A DNA stretch of 64,000 nt from contig NZ_JBQCKK010000007.1 in NCBI RefSeq assembly GCF_051967035.1, positions 90,234-154,233 of the forward strand, given 5' to 3'. A program made the position numbers and the translations under genes. The notes under the pieces were generated by a model. That model saw only the letters and a list, made by a program, of their open reading frames with translations. It did not search any database and was not told the origin of the DNA. Below are positions 40,282-48,966 of the stretch, piece by piece. Source of the DNA: Brevibacillus sp051967035 (GTDB taxonomy: Bacteria > Bacillota > Bacilli > Brevibacillales > Brevibacillaceae). The first letter of the stretch is position 1, and each line of letters opens with the position of its first letter.

Positions 40282-40767
40282 CTACTTCGGAAGCAGGACA
40301 GCCACAACCTGCTTGCCGCTTACTTGAATGCCTTTTTCCAGCACGCCGCAATGCGCAAGCTCTTTGATGAGCTGCTCGATCATTTGTTTCGCTTCCTGGC
40401 TTTCTTTTTTCTCCAGGCGCACGGTCAATTGCACCGTGTCCCCTGCCGTGAGAATTTTTTCCGCCTGCCGCTTTTTCGTATCGTAGTCGTGCTCCTCGAT
40501 ATAGGCGCTCAAGCGAAGTTCTTTGCCTTTTCTGCCTTTTTCCGCTTTGCGCTGCTTGGCCTTTTCGCGGTTGAGCTGGTCTTTGTAGCTTGTGCGGCCA
40601 ACCAACTGGCACGGCGGCGGGCTTGCGGCGAGCGAAAGGCACACCAGGTCTACTCCCAGTTCCTTTGCCATTTGCAGCGCAACTTTCGTGTCGACAATCC
40701 CGAGGTCCTCTCCGTTTACGCCTGTCAGACTGACTTCTGCCGCTTTTATTTTTTCGTTCACAATCAT
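40282..40767 (-). CDS. Divergent solitary IF-3 paralogue
   Basis: 161 residues with both IF-3 domains. MIVNEKIKAAEVSLTGVNGEDLGIVDTKVALQMA corresponds to the N-domain start; PPPCQLVGRTSYKDQLNREKAKQRK to the linker region (canonical PPVCKIMDYGKYK); ELRLSAYIEEHDYDTKKRQAEKIL to the conserved C-domain start. The usual rpmI and rplT genes are not next to it, and many residues normally invariant in IF-3 differ. The start has AGGTGA 7 bases upstream. It may be a second, specialised IF-3 acting on ribosomes in some growth or sporulation phase. Confidence 0.8.
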   Translation of the reverse strand: MIVNEKIKAAEVSLTGVNGEDLGIVDTKVALQMAKELGVDLVCLSLAASPPPCQLVGRTSYKDQLNREKAKQRKAEKGRKGKELRLSAYIEEHDYDTKKRQAEKILTAGDTVQLTVRLEKKESQEAKQMIEQLIKELAHCGVLEKGIQVSGKQVVAVLLPK

Positions 40768-40862
40768 CGTTTGTCACCTGATCCTTTCCTGTTTCGGCAT
40801 GCTTCCTTTCTCCACCCCTCGCCTTCTCTCCTTCCTGCCTCTGCCAAATGTTTCGCTGCCGC

Positions 40863-40891
40863 ATGACGAATGCGCTGCGGTTTTGTATAAT
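40863..40891 (+). promoter_or_regulatory. Candidate promoter of the Bcr/CflA-type exporter
   Basis: ATGACG (40863-40868), 17-base spacer, perfect TATAAT (40886-40891). Confidence 0.4.
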
Positions 40892-41001
40892 AGATCACGA
40901 TTGCCTGTGGATTGCGAATTTTTTGCGTTGCCATTTCATTAGCAAGCTAACAGACAGTGGTTTTGGGCAGCTAGCGTCTCTCTCCATTCCATTCGAAAGG
41001 T

Positions 41002-42243
41002 TTGAACATTCCATTGAACCATGTAGCCAAAGAACTAGATTCATCGTCGCTTGCCGGCAGCAAGTGGCGCCGTTTGTGGATCGCTGCCATTTTAGGCTCC
41101 CTGTCGGCATTCGGTCCGTTATCGCTGGACATGTATTTGCCGGCATTGCCGCTGCTCGCAGACGACCTGCGTACCAGCACTTCGCTGGCCCAGCTTAGTC
41201 TCACCGCTTGTTTGATCGGGCTTTCGGTCGGTCAGCTTTTCGCGGGACCGATCAGCGATGTGCGCGGGCGGAGAACGCCGCTTTTGATCGGCCTGGTTTT
41301 GTACGCCTTGTCTTCCTTTTTATGCGCCGTTGCGCCTTCGATTTACACGTTTGTCTTTCTGCGCTTTGTGCAGGGGCTGGCTGGCTCGGCGGGGATTGTC
41401 ATCGCCCGCGCAACTGTCCGCGACCTGTATTCCGGAACGGAGCTGACCAAGTTTTTTGCCCTGCTGATGCTCGTCAACGGAATTGCCCCGATCGCCGCGC
41501 CGATTATCGGCGGACAGCTGCTGGCATTCAGCACCTGGCACGGCGTCTTTGTCGCGCTTGGACTGATCGGCGCCGCCATGCTGCTCGTCGTCATTCTCGG
41601 CCTGCCGGAGACGTTGCCCGTCCATCGCCGCTCCCAAGCCGGGATCGGCAACACGCTCACGACTTTTGGCGGACTTTTGAAAGACCGGGTATTCATGGGC
41701 TACGCCTTGTCGCAAGGCTTGGTCACGGCCGCGATGTTCGCCTACATCGCTGGCTCGCCGTTTGTCTTCCAGAAAATTTTCGGCGTGTCTCCGCAAGGTT
41801 TCAGCATGATTTTTGCCATGAACGGGCTGGGCATTATCATCGCCAGTCAAATCACCGGAAGGCTCGCCGGAAAAGTCAAGGAAACGAAGCTGTTTGTCAC
41901 CGGCATCTCGCTGGCAGGAGTCGGCGGCGTCGCTCTGCTCGCCATGATCTTGCTACAGGCGGGGCTGGTCGCTGTGCTCGTTCCGCTGTTCTTCGTCGTA
42001 TCGAGCGTGGGGATCGTCGGAGCGACAGGCTTCTCGCTGGCGATGCAAAACCAGAGCAAGGCGGCAGGTAGCGCTTCTGCCCTGCAAGGTCTGCTGTCGT
42101 TCATCAGCGGCGGCATCGTCGCGCCATTGGTCGGGATTGGCGGAGAAGGCACGGCCGTTCCGATGGGAATTGTCATCGCGCTCGCCACGCTCGGCGCCAT
42201 CTTCTGCTACCTCCTGATGATCCGCAGGAAGACGGTGGCATAA
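41002..42243 (+). CDS. MFS multidrug exporter, Bcr/CflA family
   Basis: About 413 residues with twelve membrane helices. The loop 2-3 motif GQLFAGPISDVRGRRTPLLIG and the motif GLAGSAGIVIARATVRDLY are typical of the DHA1 Bcr/CflA subgroup. Substrates of relatives include bicyclomycin, chloramphenicol and sulfonamides; which apply here is unknown. The start is uncertain: TTG codons at 41002 and 41014 follow a GAAAGG site at poor distances, and no ATG occurs before the first helix at a better place. Confidence 0.88.
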   Translation: MNIPLNHVAKELDSSSLAGSKWRRLWIAAILGSLSAFGPLSLDMYLPALPLLADDLRTSTSLAQLSLTACLIGLSVGQLFAGPISDVRGRRTPLLIGLVLYALSSFLCAVAPSIYTFVFLRFVQGLAGSAGIVIARATVRDLYSGTELTKFFALLMLVNGIAPIAAPIIGGQLLAFSTWHGVFVALGLIGAAMLLVVILGLPETLPVHRRSQAGIGNTLTTFGGLLKDRVFMGYALSQGLVTAAMFAYIAGSPFVFQKIFGVSPQGFSMIFAMNGLGIIIASQITGRLAGKVKETKLFVTGISLAGVGGVALLAMILLQAGLVAVLVPLFFVVSSVGIVGATGFSLAMQNQSKAAGSASALQGLLSFISGGIVAPLVGIGGEGTAVPMGIVIALATLGAIFCYLLMIRRKTVA

Positions 42244-42262
42244 ACAACGATTTTCCTGTCAG

Positions 42263-42293
42263 ACGAGGACGCTTTGCCGGGTCCTCGTTTTTT
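42263..42293 (+). terminator. Terminator after the Bcr/CflA gene
   Basis: ACGAGGAC (42263-42270) with GTCCTCGT (42281-42288), then T-run. Confidence 0.88.
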
Positions 42294-42303
42294 CATCCCT
42301 TAT

Positions 42304-42332
42304 TTGCGAACAAACGTTCTCTGTGGTACAAT
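42304..42332 (+). promoter_or_regulatory. Promoter of the VOC gene
   Basis: TTGCGA (42304-42309), exact 17-base spacer, TACAAT (42327-42332). A LexA-type box overlaps the -35 end and spacer. Confidence 0.7.
42307..42320. promoter_or_regulatory. LexA-type box in the VOC gene promoter
   Basis: CGAACAAACGTTCT fits CGAACRNRYGTTYC at all positions but the last. It lies between -35 and -10, the same place as in the yneA promoter of this window. Confidence 0.65.
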
Positions 42333-42409
42333 CTGGTTATGGGTTACGGAACTGCCCCCGCTTTTGCTCCTCCATAACCAAGCCTATATGCCAAGGAGAT
42401 GATTCCGCA

Positions 42410-42838
42410 ATGACATTGCATTTGATCCCGTATCTCGTCCTGAATGGAACGGCAAGGGAAGCAATCGCCTTTTACGAGCAAGCATTGGGTGCCAAAGTGC
42501 TGTACCAGCAGACCTTTGGCGAGATGCCGGAAAACCCTGCGTACCCTTTACCTGCGGAAGCGAAAAATCTCGTGGGACACGCCACTCTCCAAGTGGGAGA
42601 GAGCCATCTGATGCTTTCCGATACGTTCCCAGGACAGCCTCACCAGGCAGGCGATCAGGTGACCATTTGCATTTCCATCGGGGACAAAGCGGATGCGGAA
42701 CGCATCTTCGCCACACTCCAGGAGGACGGGCACGTACAAATGCCTCTGCAAGAGACATTTTTCAGCCCTGCCTATGGCAGTGTGCGCGACAAGTTCGGCA
42801 TTACCTTCCAGATTTTTACGGAAGGCAAACAGGAATAA
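42410..42838 (+). CDS. VOC family protein (PhnB/glyoxalase-like)
   Basis: 142 residues, the size of YjdN/PhnB-type VOC proteins. LIPYLVLNGTAREAIAFYEQALGAKVL is the first beta-alpha-beta unit; GHATLQVGESHLMLSDTFPG and SPAYGSVRDKFGITFQI are the typical second half. VOC proteins include glyoxalases, dioxygenases and drug-binding resistance proteins; the catalytic type is not decided by the sequence. AAGGAG precedes the ATG at 42410. The promoter has a LexA-type box, so it may belong to the SOS regulon. Confidence 0.88.
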   Translation: MTLHLIPYLVLNGTAREAIAFYEQALGAKVLYQQTFGEMPENPAYPLPAEAKNLVGHATLQVGESHLMLSDTFPGQPHQAGDQVTICISIGDKADAERIFATLQEDGHVQMPLQETFFSPAYGSVRDKFGITFQIFTEGKQE

Positions 42839-43170
42839 GTGCTCCTTGGCTTGTCGATCATAACGTGCCAGACAGAAGGCCAGTCCAAACGCGCGAAACC
42901 GTGCTTGGACTGGCCCTCGTTTCTTTTTGCGCGCCATCGCGGTTCGCGACAAAGCCCCCTGCCACCTGCTGCTATAGCTTCCTGCCCGACTTTCGCCACT
43001 CCGCTTCGCTCCAGGAAATCAGGAATTAAAACAAAACAAATTAACGTTTTGTTTATAAAATAATAAACATAAAATAAAAATGTTTGTCAAATCCAACAAA
43101 AAAGTCTTGCCTCGCGCAAAAATCTCCGCTACACTTTGCAGTAATTTCGAAAAGGAAAGAGGGAAAGAAA
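42839..43170. other. Intergenic region with terminator and AT-rich tract
   Basis: This 332-base stretch holds a strong stem, GGCCAGTCCAA (42878-42888) with TTGGACTGGCC (42905-42915) and a T-rich tail, which ends the VOC transcript. At about 43028-43085 there is an extremely AT-rich tract with an inverted repeat ACAAAACA/TGTTTTGT-like around AACGTT. This may be a promoter or operator for the downstream exporter. No gene is seen. Confidence 0.6.
42878..42915 (+). terminator. Terminator of the VOC gene
   Basis: An 11-bp perfect stem followed by CTCGTTTCTTTTT. Confidence 0.85.
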
Positions 43171-43391
43171 ATGAAACCTGCTACCTCACCACACAAGCCT
43201 GTTGTGGTGTCAGACAACCACGATCGAGTGGACGGCCGCTCTGCCCGAAACACAGCGGTGCGCTCTGTACGGAAAACGAGACGCTTCATGAAGGTATCCA
43301 GCCGTTCAGCCGCATGTGGAGCGACGACGATGAACTCATTGGCGAACGTTTGCGCTCGTTAGCCAAAATCTTAATTGATATGGGGTATTAA
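43171..43391 (+). pseudogene. Small gene before the MFS exporter, probably frameshifted
   Basis: Two frames look partly coding. Frame A starts at the ATG 43171 (MKPATSPHKPVVVSDNHDRVDG) after GAGGG and stops at 43362. Another frame reads ENETLHEGIQPFSRMWSDDDELIGERLRSLAKILIDMGY and stops at 43391, 1 base before the GTG of the exporter. The second part is convincingly protein-like (charged amphipathic helix) but has no good start of its own except MWSDDDELIG. A single shift near 43270-43290 would join them to a protein of about 73 residues. Family not recognised. Confidence 0.35.
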
Positions 43392-43392
43392 C

Positions 43393-44598
43393 GTGTTTCA
43401 GAATCGGTATGTAAAAACCATCATCCTGTCCCGGGTGCTGTTGCATCTGGGCATCTGGACCCGGAATTTCGCCGTGCTTCTCTTCGTCAGTGAACGGACG
43501 AACAATGATCCGGTCTATTTATCACTGATTTCCGTTGCGGAATTCGCTCCGATCTTTCTGTTTGGACTGATTGGCGGAACGTTTGCCGATCGCTGGCCGC
43601 CCAAGCGGACGATGGTTTGGAGCGATCTCTTGTCTGGCTTGTCCGCAGGAGTTGTCCTGCTCGTGCTGATGAACGGCGGATGGATGGCTCTGTTCATCGG
43701 AACATTCGTTTCTGCCAGTCTCTCTCAATTTTCCCAGCCCTCGGCGATGAAGCTGTACAAGCGACACGTTCCGGCAGCGCAGCTGCAAGGGGTCATGGCA
43801 CTATCGCAGACGTTAGTCGCGATTTTCATGGTTGTTGGCCCGGTCATCGGCACGTTTCTTTACTTGCAGTTTGGCATAACAGTCTCTCTCCTGCTGACGG
43901 CCGTCCTGTTTCTAGGTTCTTCGCTCATTTTGCTGACACTCCCCCGCGATTTGGCGGAAACGAAGCCAGGAGACGCCAGCGGCTTTCTCGCCGAGTTACA
44001 GGCCGGACTGCGCTATATCGGCTCCCATCGAGCGTTGCGAACCCTTTGCCTGACGTTTTCAGTCGTCGGGTTGGCATCTGGACTGACGCAGCCGCTCCAA
44101 ATGTTCCTCGTGGTAGAAAATTTGCGGCAAGATCAATCCTTTTTGCAATGGCTCGTAATGACCAACGGAGCAGCCATGCTGATTGGCGGAGCTGTCCTCA
44201 TCGGTATCGCCAAAAAGGTGCAGCCCCAGCTTTTGCTCATGGTTGGCCTGCTTGTCACTGCTGTATGTACGATTGGCTTGGGGAGTTCGACCGCGATGGG
44301 GCTGACGCTTGTTCTTTTGGCAATCAGCGGCTTCTTTTTTCCCTGCATTCAGAGTGGGATTCAGACATTGCTGATCCGCAACACAGAAGGCGCCTTGATT
44401 GGCCGGGTATCCGGCACGATCACGCCCGTTTTCATGGGAATGATGGTCGTCGGCATGTCCGTATCCGGTTCTCTCAAAGATACGTTCTCCCTTGGCGCGG
44501 TCTATGCCGCAAGCGGAGGGCTCATTCTCGTCGGTGCGGCTCTGCTGCTCCCCCTCGTCATGGAGAAGAAGCGCAGAGGCGAAAGTAGCGCCACATGA
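43393..44598 (+). CDS. MFS transporter (MefA/EntS-like exporter)
   Basis: 401 residues with about twelve membrane helices. It begins at a GTG (FQNRYVKTIILSRVLLHLG) just after the small ORF. Motif A is present as GLIGGTFADRWPPKRTMVWSDL, and the second half starts near SHRALRTLCLTFSVVGL. This layout is typical of the macrolide/enterobactin exporter-like MFS_3 family. No resistance regulator is adjacent. The coupling with the small upstream ORF suggests translational control. Confidence 0.88.
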   Translation: MFQNRYVKTIILSRVLLHLGIWTRNFAVLLFVSERTNNDPVYLSLISVAEFAPIFLFGLIGGTFADRWPPKRTMVWSDLLSGLSAGVVLLVLMNGGWMALFIGTFVSASLSQFSQPSAMKLYKRHVPAAQLQGVMALSQTLVAIFMVVGPVIGTFLYLQFGITVSLLLTAVLFLGSSLILLTLPRDLAETKPGDASGFLAELQAGLRYIGSHRALRTLCLTFSVVGLASGLTQPLQMFLVVENLRQDQSFLQWLVMTNGAAMLIGGAVLIGIAKKVQPQLLLMVGLLVTAVCTIGLGSSTAMGLTLVLLAISGFFFPCIQSGIQTLLIRNTEGALIGRVSGTITPVFMGMMVVGMSVSGSLKDTFSLGAVYAASGGLILVGAALLLPLVMEKKRRGESSAT

Positions 44599-44606
44599 CT
44601 ACAGAA

Positions 44607-44640
44607 ACAAGGCTTTCAGCACAGACGCTGAAAGCCTTGT
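44607..44640. terminator. Inverted repeat after the MFS gene
   Basis: ACAAGGCTTTCAGC pairs perfectly with GCTGAAAGCCTTGT (14 bp, 6-base loop) but only one T follows on the plus strand. It may still stop or stabilise the transcript end. Confidence 0.6.
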
Positions 44641-44672
44641 TGGCGTGCCAGTTGCTGTTGTGTAAACCAAAG

Positions 44673-44698
44673 AAAAAACCAGGACGTAAAAGTCCTGG
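44673..44698 (-). terminator. Terminator after hfq
   Basis: On the minus strand CCAGGAC pairs with GTCCTGG and is followed by TTTTTT (44678-44673). Confidence 0.88.
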
Positions 44699-44724
44699 CT
44701 GGTGGTGGGCAGAGCGTTTTTCGT

Positions 44725-44964
44725 TTATTGCTGGTTGTTTTCCTGAGACATGAGCGATACTGGGCGTTGCGGTGTGAAGGTGGAGATGGCATGCTTGTAT
44801 ACCAACTGTTGCTTGCCTTCGCTATCAATCACAATCGTGAAATTATCGAACGCTTTAATATACCCGCGCAATTGATATCCGTTCACAAGGAAAATCGTAA
44901 CGGCCACGTTTTCTTTCCGCAAATGGTTCAAGAACGTATCTTGAATGTTGATCGTCTGTTTCAT
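44725..44964 (-). CDS. hfq: RNA-binding protein Hfq
   Basis: 79 residues. Sm1 motif region NIQDTFLNHLRKENVAVTIFLVNGYQLRGYIKAFDNFTIVI and the Sm2 signature YKHAIST are intact. Hfq forms a hexameric ring that binds small RNAs and mRNAs. The ATG at 44964 has GGGGG 8 bases upstream. It follows miaA by 29 bases, the conserved order of many bacteria. Confidence 0.96.
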   Translation of the reverse strand: MKQTINIQDTFLNHLRKENVAVTIFLVNGYQLRGYIKAFDNFTIVIDSEGKQQLVYKHAISTFTPQRPVSLMSQENNQQ

Positions 44965-44993
44965 GTACACTACCCCCTAAAAGGACTTGTATG

Positions 44994-45953
44994 TTATATA
45001 TTCGGCAATTGTTGAAACTTTCCTGCCAATATCTGCTTGATAGTTGCCACGGACTTCGCTTGAGAAGCCGGGTCGGTCATGTCAAACCACTGCACTTCCG
45101 GCATGCGGCGGAACCAGGACAGCTGCCGCTTGGCAAAATGCCGCGTCCGTTGCTGAATGTCGTTGATCGCCTTTTCCAGCGTCACTTCTCCGTACAGGTA
45201 CGGGATCAGCTCCTTGTATCCCAACCCCTGCATCGACACCATCGACGCGTCGTAGCCTTTGTCCAGTAGTCTCCGCACTTCGTCGACCAGCCCCGCTTCG
45301 ATCATCAGCTCGACACGGCGGTTGATTCGTTCGTACAGCACGGCACGCTCCATCGTAAGCCCGATCATGACCAGATCGTACGGAGAGTGCTGCGCCCGCA
45401 GTTGAAAGTCCGACATTTTGTAGCCCGTGCTTTCATAGATCTCCAGGGCGCGAATCACCCGCTTGACATCATTCGGATGCAAGCGTTGCGCTGTAATCGG
45501 GTCAACGTCGGCCAGCCGTGCGTGCAGCGCTTCCACGCCTTCCGCAGCAGCCAGACGCTGCAGTCGTTCGCGCAGTTCGGGATCTTGGGTCGCTTGCGCA
45601 AACTGAAACCGATGGGTAACCGATTCTATGTAGAGACCCGTACCGCCTACGATAAACGGAAGGCGTTCCCGTTGGTTGATCTCCGTAATCAGCCGGGTGG
45701 CGCTTTCCTGAAACAAGGCGACAGAATATTCTTCGTCCGGATTTTTGATATCAATGAGATGATGCGGCACCAGCGCCAGCTCGGCAGGCTCTGCCTTGGC
45801 CGTCCCGATGTCCATCCCGCGGTATACCTGCATGGAATCCCCGGAAATGATTTCACCGTTGAACTGCTGGGCCAACTCCAGACTCAGCCGGGTTTTGCCG
45901 ACGGCTGTCGGGCCGACAATGACAACTAGCTTTTCTCTCTCTTGCAAGGTCAC
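44994..45953 (-). CDS. miaA: tRNA dimethylallyltransferase MiaA
   Basis: 319 residues. P-loop VGPTAVGKTRLSLELA, substrate motif SGDSMQVYRGMDIGTAK, HHLIDI, and FIVGGTGLYI are all present. It adds a dimethylallyl group to A37 of tRNAs reading U-starting codons; MiaB at 54177 then methylthiolates the same base. The start is a GTG at 45953 that overlaps the TGA of the upstream methyltransferase (GTGA), so translation is probably coupled. Confidence 0.95.
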   Translation of the reverse strand: MTLQEREKLVVIVGPTAVGKTRLSLELAQQFNGEIISGDSMQVYRGMDIGTAKAEPAELALVPHHLIDIKNPDEEYSVALFQESATRLITEINQRERLPFIVGGTGLYIESVTHRFQFAQATQDPELRERLQRLAAAEGVEALHARLADVDPITAQRLHPNDVKRVIRALEIYESTGYKMSDFQLRAQHSPYDLVMIGLTMERAVLYERINRRVELMIEAGLVDEVRRLLDKGYDASMVSMQGLGYKELIPYLYGEVTLEKAINDIQQRTRHFAKRQLSWFRRMPEVQWFDMTDPASQAKSVATIKQILAGKFQQLPNI

Positions 45954-46735
45954 TCCCCTCCACCTGTCTCTTTGTAGCTGTACACGACCTGTTGGCCGCG
46001 GGAGCGAAATGGAACGAAGCCAAAACGCTCGTGGATTTTGCCTGTTTTTCCTTCCTTCATGACTACACGTCTTCTCGCTACGCGCAGCGCTTCTGAAATG
46101 GCCTCTTCCGTCAAGGGTGCCGGGTTGGCAAACTCCCGCACTCCCGCAATTCCTGACGAGCTGTGAACCGTCCTTTCAAACATGGGGTCGAAATAAACGA
46201 CGTCAAAAGAGCGGCTCGGCAATCCCTGCAAAACCTCCAGATGGTTGCCGCACCGCACTTCAATCCGACGCATGGCACTCTCCAGCGGTTTCGAGTCCGA
46301 TGACCAGTGCTTGAGTCCATCTTCGACCATGACGGCTAGCACTCGTTCAGATTCGATGCCGACTACCTTCCCGTTTGCTCCAGTCGCATAGGAAAACACA
46401 ATCGCATCCGCACCCAAACCGAGCGTGGCGTCCAACACTTTATCCCCTGGTTGAATTTGGCAAGCAACAAGCATAGCATCAGTATCGCCGCGCATCAGCC
46501 GCTTTATACGAAAAGCAGCGGTGTTCGGGTGAAAAAAGAATGGCTTTTTGCCCGGCACCTCCAGGCGCGCTCCTTGCGCAGAAACGACCAATACTTCGTC
46601 GTCGCCATGCCGTTTTCGCAGCTGATGGAGGGACAGATCGCCGCGCTTCACTACGGGTACGCCAAACGTGTCCGCCAGTTTCGCAGCATGGCGCAAGGTG
46701 TCCTCGGCAGGCTCAAGTCCCGTCGTTACAATCAC
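45950..46735 (-). CDS. Class I SAM-dependent methyltransferase (RsmJ-like)
   Basis: 261 residues from a GTG at 46735 with AAAGGAA upstream. The SAM-binding motif I is VLDATLGLGADAIVFSYATG, motif IV is FDVVYFDPMFERTVHSS. The DPMF motif and general layout resemble DUF548/RsmJ proteins that methylate 16S rRNA, though the N-terminal part with VTTGLEPAEDTLRHAAKLADTFGVPVV is a different domain seen in Bacillales homologues. It forms an operon with miaA and hfq. The target is not proven. Confidence 0.78.
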   Translation of the reverse strand: MIVTTGLEPAEDTLRHAAKLADTFGVPVVKRGDLSLHQLRKRHGDDEVLVVSAQGARLEVPGKKPFFFHPNTAAFRIKRLMRGDTDAMLVACQIQPGDKVLDATLGLGADAIVFSYATGANGKVVGIESERVLAVMVEDGLKHWSSDSKPLESAMRRIEVRCGNHLEVLQGLPSRSFDVVYFDPMFERTVHSSSGIAGVREFANPAPLTEEAISEALRVARRRVVMKEGKTGKIHERFGFVPFRSRGQQVVYSYKETGGGE

Positions 46736-46936
46736 GTATCTGTATTCCTTTCTATGTGTTTTCGTCCCGGTGGACGGAAACTCTTTTATTGTAAGCAGGA
46801 TGCATGTAGCGGTCAAATAGAATCTGTACCCGACAGCTGTCCGCTACCTGCTATCCTATCTATTTTCCTTGCCCGGTGGCGGGCTTGTGCATGAGATTGT
46901 CTTAGGGGGCGCCTGCTTTTTCGCAGAGGGTATGGG

Positions 46937-48943
46937 CTACATGACGCGCTTGAACATTTTCTCCAAATCATAGCTGCTAAAATGAATGACGATCGGCCTG
47001 CCGTGCGGACACGTAAACGGACTGCTCGTCTCGCGCAGCTGGTTCAGCAGGCTTTCCATCTCCGCATGCGTCAAATAGCGATTGGCTTTGATCGCAGCTT
47101 TGCACGACATCATGATCGCCGCCTTTTCCCGCATCTGCACGACCTGGGCCTGCCCCTGCTCACCTGCTTCCAGTACGAACTGGATCAACTCCTCAATGAC
47201 CTCCAACTCAGCGCCTTCCGGGAACCAATGCGGATGCGCCCGCACGATAAACGTCCGCCCGCCGAAAGCTTCCACCTCCAGGCCAAACGACTGCAACAGC
47301 GGCAACCGTTTTTCCAGTCGAGCTGCCTCTGCCGCCGTCACCTCGACCGTATGCGGGAACAGCATGATCTGACTGGCGACGCCTTCTTCGGCCAGCTTGG
47401 CCATGAAGTATTCGTAAAAAATACGCTCCTGTGCCGCGTGCTGGTCAATCAAATACATGCCGGTGTCATTTTGCGCCACGATATACGTTCCATGCACCTG
47501 TCCGACCGGGTACATGACGGGAACTGCCGACCCAGCGTTCGCTTCGGGGACCGCTGGGGACAACGCTTCGACTGGAGTGTGGCCGACAGTCGCAGACGCT
47601 TCCCGCTCCGCAGACGCAGTCTCCTCCGTCTCCGCTGGCCCTGCCGCTTCCACGCCCCCGGCAGAATGCCATGCTTGCTCTTGGCCTGGGTAGGACGCAG
47701 CAGGCTCGTGTACGGTTTTCGCTTCTGCCGCCTGTAATGACTGGCTGGCAGATGGGGCCTGGTCAGCGGCGGCATACGTCGGCGGCATCTGGCTGCTCTC
47801 TTGCTTGGCGATCCATTCCTGCAAGCGCGGGCTGGCTTCCAAAAGCGAGCTTCTCTCGATTGCTGGCTTGGCAAACGTCAACTCAAACTGCGGCTGAACG
47901 ACCTGCGTGGAGATTTTTGCCTTTGGCTGCGATGCCATCGGCCGGACAATCTCCAAGCCTTGGCGCAGCGTCGCTTTCACGGACTGCTCAATCGCGGCGC
48001 ACAACTCGTCTTCCTTGCTAAAGCGCGCCTCCAGCTTGGCGGGATGCACGTTGACGTCCACCAGGGACGGGTCCATCTCGATGTGCAAAGCGACAATCGG
48101 AAAGCGACCGATCGGCAGCAGCGTGTGGTAGCCCCGCATGATTGCGTTGTTGAGCGCATAGCTGCGAATGTAGCGACCGTTGACGAGCGTCGATAGGTAG
48201 GAGCGGTTTGCCCGCGTCACTTCCGTCCTGGACAAAAAGCCGTTCCAGCGAAAATCGAGCGTCTCCCCCGAAATCGGCAGGAGCAGCTTGGCCACCTGGA
48301 CGCCGTAAATCGCCGCCATGACATGCAGCAGCTTGCCGTCTCCCGTCGTTTGCAACAGCGTTTTGCCGTTGTGGGTCAGCGTAAACGAAATCCCGGGGTG
48401 CGTCAACGCCAGTCGATTGACGTAGTCGGATATGTGGCCGATCTCTGTCGCGATCGACTTCATGTACTTCAATCGGGCAGGCGTATTGAAAAACAGGCTT
48501 CGAACGCAAATCTCCGTCCCTTGCACCGCCGCCGCATCCGCCACCTCACAGACTGCGCCGCCTTCCACCACCACCCTGGTGCCAATTTCCCGACTCGATC
48601 GGTTGCTGGTTAGCTCCATCCGCGAGACAGCCGCGATACTCGGCAGCGCCTCGCCACGAAAGCCAAGCGTGCGAATCCGGAACAAGTCCCGCGGGCTCTT
48701 GATTTTGCTCGTCGCATGCCGCTCCAAAGCCAGCAGGCAATCGTCCCGATCCATCCCGTGTCCGTTGTCGACAATACGGATCAGTTCCAGACCGCCTTCC
48801 TCCACCTGAATCTCGATCGAGGTAGCGCTGGCGTCAATGGCGTTTTCCACCAGCTCCTTCACCACAGAGGCCGGACGTTCCACTACCTCGCCTGCCGCAA
48901 TCATATTGGCGAGCTGCTCATCTAGCACTCGAATGTTTCCCAT
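46937..48943 (-). CDS. mutL: DNA mismatch repair protein MutL
   Basis: 668 residues. N-terminal GHKL ATPase: VERPASVVKELVENAIDA, IVDNGHGMDRDDC, RTLGFRGEALPSI. A Pro/Ala/Glu-rich linker (about 370-480) is followed by the endonuclease domain with DQHAAQERIFYE and CPHGRP, the metal-binding motifs of the nicking type of MutL lacking in E. coli. The ATG at 48943 has GAGGGG 8 bases upstream. It follows mutS by 23 bases. Confidence 0.96.
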   Translation of the reverse strand: MGNIRVLDEQLANMIAAGEVVERPASVVKELVENAIDASATSIEIQVEEGGLELIRIVDNGHGMDRDDCLLALERHATSKIKSPRDLFRIRTLGFRGEALPSIAAVSRMELTSNRSSREIGTRVVVEGGAVCEVADAAAVQGTEICVRSLFFNTPARLKYMKSIATEIGHISDYVNRLALTHPGISFTLTHNGKTLLQTTGDGKLLHVMAAIYGVQVAKLLLPISGETLDFRWNGFLSRTEVTRANRSYLSTLVNGRYIRSYALNNAIMRGYHTLLPIGRFPIVALHIEMDPSLVDVNVHPAKLEARFSKEDELCAAIEQSVKATLRQGLEIVRPMASQPKAKISTQVVQPQFELTFAKPAIERSSLLEASPRLQEWIAKQESSQMPPTYAAADQAPSASQSLQAAEAKTVHEPAASYPGQEQAWHSAGGVEAAGPAETEETASAEREASATVGHTPVEALSPAVPEANAGSAVPVMYPVGQVHGTYIVAQNDTGMYLIDQHAAQERIFYEYFMAKLAEEGVASQIMLFPHTVEVTAAEAARLEKRLPLLQSFGLEVEAFGGRTFIVRAHPHWFPEGAELEVIEELIQFVLEAGEQGQAQVVQMREKAAIMMSCKAAIKANRYLTHAEMESLLNQLRETSSPFTCPHGRPIVIHFSSYDLEKMFKRVM

Positions 48944-48966
48944 GGCTCTTCCCCTCTGCCTGCGTC

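Noticed and set aside
40282..40767. Canonical infC operon
   Set aside because: rpmI and rplT are not adjacent and many consensus residues differ, so it was called a paralogue.
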